Assembly (NCBI GenBank): GCA_964544145.1
Contig: CAZJAT010000050.1
Span: forward strand, 1 to 6,107
Reading direction: 5' to 3'
Length of the DNA: 6,107 bases
From: CAZJAT01 sp964544145
Lineage (GTDB): Bacteria; Hydrothermota; 32-111
Every line of letters begins with the position of its first letter. The first letter of the stretch is position 1. This document shows, in pieces, positions 1-5,162 of the stretch. The notes beneath the pieces are model-generated. The model had not been told where the DNA came from and did no database searches. It was given only the letters and a program-made list of their open reading frames with translations. Position numbers and translations under genes: made by a program.

Positions 1-63
1 TATTTCTGCCTTTACATCAATCTGTTCTCCGCAATTTGTACAGAATTTTTTTCCTTCAGTCAT
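1..63 (-). CDS. Zinc-ribbon domain protein, N-terminal fragment
   Basis: This is the first 21 codons of a minus-strand gene that runs off the left edge. The visible peptide begins MTEGKKFCTNCGEQIDVKAE. The CTNCGE knuckle supplies the first CxxC half of a zinc ribbon of the kind found at the N-terminus of many small bacterial membrane proteins. In that family a second CxxC usually follows within about 15 residues, and often a TM2 or other membrane domain after it, but neither is in the window. The ATG at 63 is well supported: AAGGAG (69-74) lies five bases upstream and a strong promoter lies at 81-109. The gene is divergent from the ABC operon, so the two share a 96-bp intergenic region. The full function cannot be read from this fragment. 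Confidence 0.8.
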   Translation of the reverse strand, partial: MTEGKKFCTNCGEQIDVKAEI

Positions 64-80
64 TTTCACTCCTTTTTTTT

Positions 81-109
81 ATTATACGAAAAGTGAACAT
101 AAATGTAAA
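81..109 (-). promoter_or_regulatory. Sigma-70-type promoter of the zinc-ribbon gene
   Basis: On the minus strand TTTACA (104-109, five of six matches to TTGACA) is followed after 17 bp by a perfect TATAAT (81-86). Normal spacing puts transcription start near position 74. The leader would be only about 11 nt and would begin at the AAGGAG ribosome binding site. Confidence 0.75.
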
Positions 110-125
110 GTAAAATTTATTGTTA

Positions 126-153
126 TTGCATTTTAATTGATGTTTCATATAAT
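126..153 (+). promoter_or_regulatory. Promoter of the ABC-peptidase operon, predicted leaderless
   Basis: A perfect TATAAT lies at 148-153, with a weak -35 candidate TTGCAT at 126-131 (16-bp spacer). If the last base of TATAAT is position -7, then +1 is position 160, the A of the ATPase start codon. There is no purine-rich ribosome binding site in the preceding 40 bases. The -10 is convincing. The -35 is weak, so strength may depend on an activator. Confidence 0.65.
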
Positions 154-161
154 TGTTTCAT
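141..161 (+). repeat. 8-bp direct repeat around the operon -10 element
   Basis: TGTTTCAT occurs at 141-148 and again at 154-161, a 13-bp period. The two copies flank and partly overlap TATAAT, and the second copy runs into the ATG. A tandem site in this position could bind a regulator. The sequence is AT-rich and two copies of an octamer can arise by chance, so the functional claim is weak. Confidence 0.3.
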
Positions 162-1080
162 GGATTCAATAATAAAAACCACTGATATCAATAAGACATT
201 CAGTAATCGTATAAATGCCGTTAAGGATCTTAATCTGGATATTAAGAGAGGCGAAACAGTGTGTCTGCTTGGACCAAATGGTGCAGGCAAAACAACCACT
301 GTCCGTATGCTGAGCGGTCTTATTACACCAACATCAGGCAAAGCATTTATCAATGATTTGGATATAATGAAAAATATATATCATATCCATTCCATTATTG
401 GTGTGCTTACAGAATCATTCGGCCTATATGAGAGAATGACAGCTGAAGAAAATTTGATGTATTTTGCTTCTTTTTATGAGAATATAAACCCTCAGGAGCA
501 ATCAGACAGATATCTGAGTCTTATGAATCTGTCTGACCGCAGGGATTCCCGTGTATCTACTTTTTCAAAGGGTATGAAACAGAGACTTGCCATTGCAAGG
601 GCACTTATCAATGACCCTGAAATATTATTCCTCGATGAACCCACATCCGGGCTGGACCCTTCATCAGCGGCAGATATCAGGGATTTTTTGAAGGAATTAA
701 AATGCAGAAATATCACTATATTTATATGCACTCACAATTTGGAAGAAGCCGATATGCTATCTGACAGAATAGCTATATTCAATAGAGAGCTTATTGTTAT
801 GGATTCTGCCGACAATCTCAGAAATACATATTTCAAAAGACAAATCATACTTAAATGTAAATCCCCGGCTGAATACATTGATAGAATAAGACATATAAGA
901 GGCATTATTGACTGTTCAGCAGAAAAAGATTCAATAATCATTGTACCCGAAGACAATTTGATAATGTCTGATTTAATTTCTACACTTAATAAAGCAAATA
1001 TAGACATGCAGGAAATATATGAGAAAAAAACTACAATGGAGGATATTTATTTCAAATTCATTGAGAGGAATGACAGATGA
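160..1080 (+). CDS. ABC transporter ATP-binding protein, NatA/DRA-like exporter type
   Basis: This 306-residue cytoplasmic ATPase should power the membrane partner encoded next. All nucleotide-binding motifs are present: Walker A GPNGAGKTT (38-46), signature TFSKGMKQR (134-142, the FSKGM variant common in NatA/DRA/CcmA-type ATPases), Walker B ILFLDEP (155-161), D-loop SGLDP (163-167) and switch histidine H192 in CTHNLEEAD. The Q-loop region reads VLTESFGLYERMT, without glutamine, as is usual in this subfamily. Residues from about 225 form a C-terminal extension ending in TTMEDIYFKF, where relatives carry a similar 'LEDVF' closing motif. The N-terminus matches the start of the family fold (IIKTTDINKTF), so ATG 160 is correct although it has no Shine-Dalgarno sequence. 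The stop overlaps the permease start by four bases (ATGA), which suggests translational coupling. The substrate cannot be deduced. Members of this group export ions, drugs, lipids or peptides. Confidence 0.93.
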   Translation: MDSIIKTTDINKTFSNRINAVKDLNLDIKRGETVCLLGPNGAGKTTTVRMLSGLITPTSGKAFINDLDIMKNIYHIHSIIGVLTESFGLYERMTAEENLMYFASFYENINPQEQSDRYLSLMNLSDRRDSRVSTFSKGMKQRLAIARALINDPEILFLDEPTSGLDPSSAADIRDFLKELKCRNITIFICTHNLEEADMLSDRIAIFNRELIVMDSADNLRNTYFKRQIILKCKSPAEYIDRIRHIRGIIDCSAEKDSIIIVPEDNLIMSDLISTLNKANIDMQEIYEKKTTMEDIYFKFIERNDR

Positions 1081-1889
1081 ATTTCAGACATATAAACATT
1101 ATCAGGCATGAATGGAAAGGTATTTTCAGGGATATCAATTCAATTCTTCTACTCTGTCTCATGCCTCTGGTTATTGTCACTCAAGCATTCTTTGTTGTTT
1201 TTCTTATTATTAAAACTGCAGATGCTGATATATTGCAGAACCCCTATGTCCTTCAGAGCATTGAACGCCTCATTAATGCTATCCCTGCCGGCAGAGGACT
1301 TGCATTGAATGACAGGTTCATTCTGCTCTTTGTGTCTCTGCTTCCGATTTACTTTAATATAATTCCTGGAGTATCAGCAGTTTCATTAGCTTCAATGAGT
1401 GTTGTAGAGGAAAAAATGTCCGGTACCATTGAGCCGCTTTTGGCTACACCTGTAAGAACAAACGAGATTATCATTGGAAAAGCAATTGCTCATCTGCTGC
1501 CAACACTGATATCATCATACATCTCATTTGGTCTTTTCCTATTATTTGCATATCTGTTTGACTGGTTCAGAATTGTCACCATTATTCCACTTTATTATTG
1601 GATAATTTCTCTTTTTGTTCTTATTCCTCTATCTGCTTCACTGTCATTTCTTATGGGCATTTCTGCATCATCATGGGCTAAGAATGCAAAGTCAGCTCAG
1701 AATATATCTCTGCTCTTTATTTTACCCGTTATGGGTCTTACAGCAGCTCAGTTTCTGGGTATTATAAGTATGTCTATATTTACATTAACAATACTGAGTA
1801 TAATTTTACTATTATTCAATATGCTTGCAATAAAGATTGCCATTAACGTATTTGACAGAGAAAATATTATTACAAATTGGAGATCTTAG
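1077..1889 (+). CDS. ABC-2 type transporter permease, NatB-like
   Basis: This 270-residue integral membrane protein is the partner of the preceding ATPase. About six hydrophobic segments are visible, near residues 22-46, 84-107, 137-161, 167-195, 209-232 and 234-257. Between the second and third lies the ABC-2 coupling motif VVEEKMSGTIEPLLATPV (109-126), which in this family forms the cytoplasmic helix contacting the ATPase. The loop after the first segment (about 47-82) is probably extracytoplasmic. It is short compared with full-length NatB or YhaP proteins, so this is a compact member. The start is supported by GAGAGGAA (1063-1070), six bases before the ATG, which overlaps the ATPase stop. 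The stop TAG (1887-1889) shares its G with the GTG of the peptidase gene. Assignment to ABC-2 is secure; the transported compound is unknown. Confidence 0.9.
   Translation: MNFRHINIIRHEWKGIFRDINSILLLCLMPLVIVTQAFFVVFLIIKTADADILQNPYVLQSIERLINAIPAGRGLALNDRFILLFVSLLPIYFNIIPGVSAVSLASMSVVEEKMSGTIEPLLATPVRTNEIIIGKAIAHLLPTLISSYISFGLFLLFAYLFDWFRIVTIIPLYYWIISLFVLIPLSASLSFLMGISASSWAKNAKSAQNISLLFILPVMGLTAAQFLGIISMSIFTLTILSIILLLFNMLAIKIAINVFDRENIITNWRS
1879..1882 (+). promoter_or_regulatory. Ribosome binding site that fixes the peptidase start
   Basis: GGAG inside the last codons of the permease lies six bases before GTG 1889. It overlaps the alternative start TTG 1877, so TTG cannot easily be the initiator. 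It also makes initiation of the peptidase possible while ribosomes finish the permease. Confidence 0.7.
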
Positions 1890-2824
1890 TGAAAAAATTC
1901 TTATTCGCATTAATTATTATTCTATTGTTGTCTTCGTGCAGGGAAAGAAATGACATAAAAAATACAATAGCAGTTATTGACCCTGACAGTATAAAAAACA
2001 GGATTAATGAAATGTGCGCATTTGAGACACGGTTTTTCTTAGCAGATAATGAGCATGAGATTGCCATGTATCTTGCTGACATATTAAAATCATCAGGTAT
2101 GGATTCAGTGATAATTGATTCATTTACAAATACGGTGGAATTTCCTCTAAAGAGCGGTATTTTCGTGACAGACACACATTACAATGTGTATGGATTGATG
2201 ATAGCATCAGAAACAGAACATGGTGAAACAGGCGTCATCGGTGCCCATTATGATTCATACAATGCTGATACTGATCCTCTCGTTTTTTCACCCGGTGCAG
2301 ATAATAATGCATCAGGAACAGCATGTCTGCTGGAGATATTACGTGTCTTGAAATCAGAAGACATTAAAGTCAGTCATAATCTGCTGTTCGCTTTCTTCGG
2401 TTCGGAGGAATTCATGACAATGTTCACTCAAGGTAAATCAGGAGCAGAACATTTTGTATCAGAAACAGATAGAAATATCGTTTATATGATTGACTGCAAT
2501 CAAATCGGATATAATCCGGATAATATGCTGCTCCAGTTAGATTTTCAGATTTGTCCCCGTTCCCAACGATTATCTTCTCTAATGATTGATGCCTGCACCA
2601 CATATACAGATATAAGACCTGTACTGACCGGTGATCATATTAATTATTCAGATGTGTTTTATTTTTGGAATAATAATATTGCCTCCATTCTATTTGAGGA
2701 ATATTTCTTCTCCCCCAATAATTTCACTTCCCATGATATTGCTGATTCACTTAATTATGACCTTATAGCTGAAACTGCTCGATTCATACTTGCAGGTTTG
2801 CTTATGATAAATACTGCTCAATAA
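1889..2824 (+). CDS. M28-family zinc aminopeptidase, predicted lipoprotein
   Basis: This 311-residue protein is read from GTG 1889. It starts MKKFLFALIIILLLSSC, a lysine-headed hydrophobic signal with lipobox LSSC and C17 as the lipidated cysteine, so it should be anchored outside the cytoplasm. The two-zinc site of the M28 family is complete: H120 in GAHYDS, bridging D138 in PGADNNASG, general base E173 and ligand E174 in FGSEEF, D202 in MIDCNQIGY, and H282 in SHDIADSLNY. The family hydrolyses N-terminal residues from peptides; some members act on modified peptides, for example as glutaminyl cyclases, so the exact reaction is open. GADNN replaces the more usual GADDN, but the metal-binding Asp is kept. 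The gene overlaps the permease stop by one base and is very probably made from the same mRNA. Its 3' end overlaps the convergent glycosyltransferase gene. No terminator is visible after it. Confidence 0.9.
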   Translation: MKKFLFALIIILLLSSCRERNDIKNTIAVIDPDSIKNRINEMCAFETRFFLADNEHEIAMYLADILKSSGMDSVIIDSFTNTVEFPLKSGIFVTDTHYNVYGLMIASETEHGETGVIGAHYDSYNADTDPLVFSPGADNNASGTACLLEILRVLKSEDIKVSHNLLFAFFGSEEFMTMFTQGKSGAEHFVSETDRNIVYMIDCNQIGYNPDNMLLQLDFQICPRSQRLSSLMIDACTTYTDIRPVLTGDHINYSDVFYFWNNNIASILFEEYFFSPNNFTSHDIADSLNYDLIAETARFILAGLLMINTAQ

Positions 2825-4046
2825 TTGATACCGCCTGATTTGAACCATTTCTCATTTTAAGCTTTCTTGATATTATCTGTGCATTATGTTTCATTTTAGT
2901 ATTTTTCAATATAGCATTTGAAGCAGAAAGAATACTGTTGCTGGATGCACTGTGAAAGGGAATTTTCAAGCCGCATTCCTTGCTTACAACAGTATCTGCC
3001 CAGAAGAATTGGTCTGCAAAAAATGGCATAACCAGTTGTGGTTTGCCTGCTCTGAAAGCTGATGATGTCGTACCTGAACCGCCGTGATGAATAATCATAT
3101 CCATTTGCTCCAGATACTTGAAATGGTTCATCTGTTTAATAACAAGTATTTGCTTAGATTTGATATGCTCAAACTGTGTCCATCCGCTGCATAGTATTAC
3201 CTTTACATTGAGTGATTCTGTGAGTTTATGTAATGTTTCAAGTATTATCTCTTTATTATCTATATTCATACTGCCAAATCCGATATATACGGTCTTCTGA
3301 TCCGAATCAAGGAAATCATCCAATTCATTATCCTCTGTCTCATCCTCATAAAACCAATTGTCTGTCTTGATTATATTCCCACCCCAATCATGCGGCCTGC
3401 GGAAAATAATATCAGATATAGGCATCATATAATTGGTATCTCCCTCTGAATGCATTCCAAATGCCCTAAAATAACTGAATGGCCTGAGCCCAAGCACATT
3501 TCCTCTCCATTTGTTGACAGCCCCGCTGAAGACATTGTAAAATAAAAATTCTGTTATTTTATGTGTTAGCTTATTATAGACAGGTATCTTGCCTGTAAGT
3601 CTCGGCATCATCATAGCCGGATATTCAGTAGTAGGCATTAATGGCTGCAGAAATACACACAGATATGGTATATGATAGTAATTTGCAATCTCCTTTCCCA
3701 TGGGAAAAAGAGTTGAATAGAGAATCATATCGGCATTAGCAGCTTCTGTGAATACATCATCAAATATCTCATCAACAAACTCATTGATGAATACCTTGAG
3801 GTATTTTGTAAAACCATAAGGTGATTCACCGCTCTGAAGCCATTTCCTTCCTACATCGCCGCCTATAATGTCAACAGGATTTCCCGCTATTTCAATAAAT
3901 TTTGTTCCATTGGATTGGACCATATCTTGAAATGGTTTATGGGTTGCCATAACTGTTTCATACCCTCTTTTGCCCAAATATGAGGATAATGAGATGAATG
4001 GCAGTACATCACCTGTTGAACCGATGGCAATCATAAAGATTTTCAT
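2802..4046 (-). CDS. GT1-family UDP-glycosyltransferase (YjiC/sterol-glucosyltransferase-like)
   Basis: This 414-residue soluble enzyme is expected to transfer a sugar from a nucleotide donor to a small lipophilic or aromatic acceptor. It has the two-domain GT-B layout. The N-terminal half opens with MKIFMIAIGSTGDVLPF, the acceptor-side glycine-rich motif (GSTGDVLPFI 9-18). The C-terminal half has VYIGFGSM (253-260) and a donor-binding signature spanning 320-350: HHGGSGTT, then RAGKPQLVMPFFADQFFWA. The linker PHDWGGNIIKTDNWF (218-232) corresponds to the family's 'DWP..v..tGyWf' element. The length is typical for the family, and there is no signal peptide or membrane span. The acceptor could be a sterol-like or hopanoid-like lipid, a glycolipid precursor or a secondary metabolite; the sequence does not decide. 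The ATG has no Shine-Dalgarno sequence but lies exactly at the predicted transcription start. The 3' end overlaps the peptidase gene by 23 bp. Confidence 0.9.
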   Translation of the reverse strand: MKIFMIAIGSTGDVLPFISLSSYLGKRGYETVMATHKPFQDMVQSNGTKFIEIAGNPVDIIGGDVGRKWLQSGESPYGFTKYLKVFINEFVDEIFDDVFTEAANADMILYSTLFPMGKEIANYYHIPYLCVFLQPLMPTTEYPAMMMPRLTGKIPVYNKLTHKITEFLFYNVFSGAVNKWRGNVLGLRPFSYFRAFGMHSEGDTNYMMPISDIIFRRPHDWGGNIIKTDNWFYEDETEDNELDDFLDSDQKTVYIGFGSMNIDNKEIILETLHKLTESLNVKVILCSGWTQFEHIKSKQILVIKQMNHFKYLEQMDMIIHHGGSGTTSSAFRAGKPQLVMPFFADQFFWADTVVSKECGLKIPFHSASSNSILSASNAILKNTKMKHNAQIISRKLKMRNGSNQAVSIIEQYLS

Positions 4047-4052
4047 TATTAT

Positions 4053-4080
4053 ATTATATGAAGACCTGGGAAACTGTCAA
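4053..4080 (-). promoter_or_regulatory. Consensus promoter of the glycosyltransferase gene, predicted leaderless
   Basis: On the minus strand a perfect TTGACA (4075-4080) is separated by 16 bp from a perfect TATAAT (4053-4058). Counting the last T of TATAAT as -7 puts +1 at 4046, the A of the glycosyltransferase ATG. No ribosome binding site lies in the six intervening bases (ATAATA) or just upstream. The promoter sits in the 58-bp gap after the lipoprotein gene, so the glycosyltransferase is probably its own transcription unit. Confidence 0.8.
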
Positions 4081-4104
4081 TTTAAATATAATTTACTTAA
4101 TAAA

Positions 4105-4833
4105 TCATTTTTCAGATTGTTTTTTAAAATTTATATTAATTGAATATTCAGAATCTTGATCCATTGAATCATTTCTGTTCATATTTTCCTTATCCGATGG
4201 AGGAGGTCTGTGCCCGCCCTGATTTTGATCACCCGGAGGTCCTGTTTGTTCCATATTCATATTTTGTTTCGGCCTTAATTCCTTCATTCCCCTTATAATT
4301 AAATCCATTTTCATTAATTTCATCTCTTCCGGGTTATCCATATCCATTGTTAAATCCAAAGTGCCAATACCCCCTTGCTGCTTATAAAAGACATCAATTC
4401 CTTTATCACCGCCGCCCTGTGTAGAGAAAACCTCAAATTCAATAGATATACCCTCTCCGCTATTGGGTTCCTTCACCCTTTCAGGCTTAAAATCATATCC
4501 ATCCAATTCACTTAAATCCTTTCTTTTCAGTATTATTGTGTTCTTCACTTCATTATATGTATATGACAATTCTGCTCCATTCATCATAATCTTCATAATA
4601 TCACTTTTATCTGTCATTTTTAGACATATATATACCTTTTCTCTGCTGTAATAAGAAGCAGCAAAGATAGAAGAATTGCTGTATCCAATAAAATCGGTGT
4701 CTTCCCATTTATCCGTACTGCCCATACTATCAAGCCCTGCTTTTCTGTATGCATCTATATTGAGCGCTGTTGTGCAATTACAGACTATAATGGAAATTAT
4801 AATCATCATAATAATCTCAATGTATGACTTCAT
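4105..4833 (-). CDS. Secreted or lipoprotein-like protein of unknown family
   Basis: This 242-residue protein is of no family I can name with confidence. Residues 1-20 form a hydrophobic signal (IIMMIIISIIVCNC); C20, or possibly C18, may be a lipidated cysteine, although the lipobox is poor. The mature part begins with ADxW-like text (GSTDKWEDTDF, 39-48), then YYSREKVYICLKMTDKSD (61-78) and IEFEVF (131-136). This pattern resembles periplasmic beta-sandwich domains of the CBM9/DOMON type, where a 'W' near the start and 'lYi.l.v.D' strands recur, but that link is inference. From about 188 to 230 the chain is low-complexity, rich in Pro, Gly, Asn, Gln and Met (GPPGDQNQGGHRPPP), probably disordered, before a final strand-like SININF. 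The ATG has AAGGAG (4839-4844) five bases upstream. A terminator lies between this gene and the lysine-rich gene upstream, so it needs its own promoter or read-through. Confidence 0.75.
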   Translation of the reverse strand: MKSYIEIIMMIIISIIVCNCTTALNIDAYRKAGLDSMGSTDKWEDTDFIGYSNSSIFAASYYSREKVYICLKMTDKSDIMKIMMNGAELSYTYNEVKNTIILKRKDLSELDGYDFKPERVKEPNSGEGISIEFEVFSTQGGGDKGIDVFYKQQGGIGTLDLTMDMDNPEEMKLMKMDLIIRGMKELRPKQNMNMEQTGPPGDQNQGGHRPPPSDKENMNRNDSMDQDSEYSININFKKQSEK

Positions 4834-4880
4834 TTAAACTCCTTTATTCATTGGACAAGAAACTATCTCAAACCCCTCAT

Positions 4881-4904
4881 AAAAAAGTCCCCTTACGGGG
4901 ACTT
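4881..4904 (-). terminator. Rho-independent terminator of the lysine-rich gene
   Basis: On the minus strand AAGTCCCC pairs with GGGGACTT around a GTAA loop, a GNRA-type tetraloop, followed by an uninterrupted T run to 4881. The stem starts five bases after the stop codon of the 34-residue gene. Read on the plus strand the T run is interrupted (TTAAAATT), so the element mainly serves the minus strand. Confidence 0.9.
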
Positions 4905-4908
4905 AAAA

Positions 4909-5013
4909 TTACTTACAACTTTTTTTTGAAGACTTTTTAACTGTCTTCTTTTCGGTCTTTTTTACACTTGCCTTTTTAACAGGCTTTTTGACCGATTTCT
5001 TTTCCTCTTTCAC
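4909..5013 (-). CDS. Tiny lysine-rich protein, KKxx repeats (34 residues)
   Basis: A GTG at 5013 opens a 34-residue reading frame that ends at TAA 4909-4911. The product has 16 lysines, arranged as seven KK pairs mostly four residues apart (KKSV, KKPV, KKAS, then KKTE, KKTV, KKSS, KKSC), with small or hydroxylated residues between. It resembles the basic tails of histone H1-like bacterial proteins such as Hc1 and of some ribosome- or DNA-binding proteins, so nucleic-acid binding or charge neutralisation is plausible but unproven. It has no hydrophobic segment. Evidence that it is a real gene: AAGGAGG (5018-5024) four bases before GTG, a consensus-like promoter, and a strong terminator immediately after the stop. 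An in-frame TGA upstream rules out a longer form from a nearby start. The penultimate residue is a lone cysteine. Confidence 0.75.
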   Translation of the reverse strand: MKEEKKSVKKPVKKASVKKTEKKTVKKSSKKSCK

Positions 5014-5017
5014 TGAG

Positions 5018-5024
5018 CCTCCTT
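5018..5024 (-). promoter_or_regulatory. Strong ribosome binding site fixing the GTG start of the lysine-rich gene
   Basis: AAGGAGG on the minus strand is a full-length match to the anti-Shine-Dalgarno sequence, four bases before GTG 5013. It is the best ribosome binding site in the window and the main reason to accept a non-ATG start for so short a gene. Confidence 0.75.
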
Positions 5025-5027
5025 CAA

Positions 5028-5042
5028 ACAGTATTATACTGT
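5028..5042. promoter_or_regulatory. 15-bp perfect palindrome in the leader of the lysine-rich gene
   Basis: ACAGTAT-T-ATACTGT is a perfect inverted repeat around one central base. Relative to the predicted start at 5047 it covers about +6 to +20, between the -10 and the ribosome binding site. As DNA it could be an operator for a dimeric repressor. As RNA it could fold into a six-pair hairpin with a three-base loop near the 5' end, of the kind that protects mRNAs from decay. It also contains TATAAT on the minus strand, but without a matching -35. Confidence 0.55.
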
Positions 5043-5053
5043 CTCATACTTTC

Positions 5054-5081
5054 CTTATATGCTTAAATGGATTTTTGTCAA
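5054..5081 (-). promoter_or_regulatory. Promoter of the lysine-rich gene
   Basis: On the minus strand a perfect TTGACA (5076-5081) is followed after 16 bp by TATAAG (5054-5059, five of six matches). Transcription start is expected near 5047, giving a leader of about 34 nt. Directly upstream of the -35, 5082-5115 is almost pure A/T with long A and T runs, like an UP element that would boost the promoter. Confidence 0.75.
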
Positions 5082-5162
5082 TATATAAAAACAAGATTTT
5101 TTTTATATTTTAAGCAGCTCTTTTCCCTCTCCAAACCCTCTGTTTATGGGCAACTTCAAATC

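Noticed and set aside
492..1007. Minus-strand open frames inside the ABC ATPase gene (492-731 and 732-1007)
   Set aside because: They lie wholly within a gene with all ABC motifs, show no recognisable protein features and have no ribosome binding site worth noting. They are shadows of the real frame, as are the short frames at 123-353, 1108-1308, 1870-2175, 3118-3300, 4463-4651, 5067-5382 and 5779-6039.
1877..1891. TTG at 1877 as start of the peptidase gene
   Set aside because: The TTG is part of the TTGGAG ribosome binding site for GTG 1889. Starting at GTG gives a standard lysine-headed lipoprotein signal, while TTG would add four residues with no ribosome binding site of its own.
4846..4874. 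TTGAGA-17-AATAAA as promoter of the lipoprotein gene
   Set aside because: The spacing is good, but the predicted start would fall three bases before the ATG and exclude the clear AAGGAG site from the mRNA. The two signals contradict each other, so no promoter is called here.
5033..5038. TATAAT inside the leader palindrome as a second -10 for the lysine-rich gene
   Set aside because: No -35-like hexamer lies 16-18 bp upstream, whereas TTGACA-16-TATAAG just upstream is a complete promoter.
5083..5108. Inverted repeat ATATAAAAA/TTTTTATAT as terminator of the squalene-cyclase-like gene
   Set aside because: The stem is made only of A-T pairs and would be too weak for intrinsic termination. The A/T tract is better explained as an upstream element of the adjacent TTGACA promoter.
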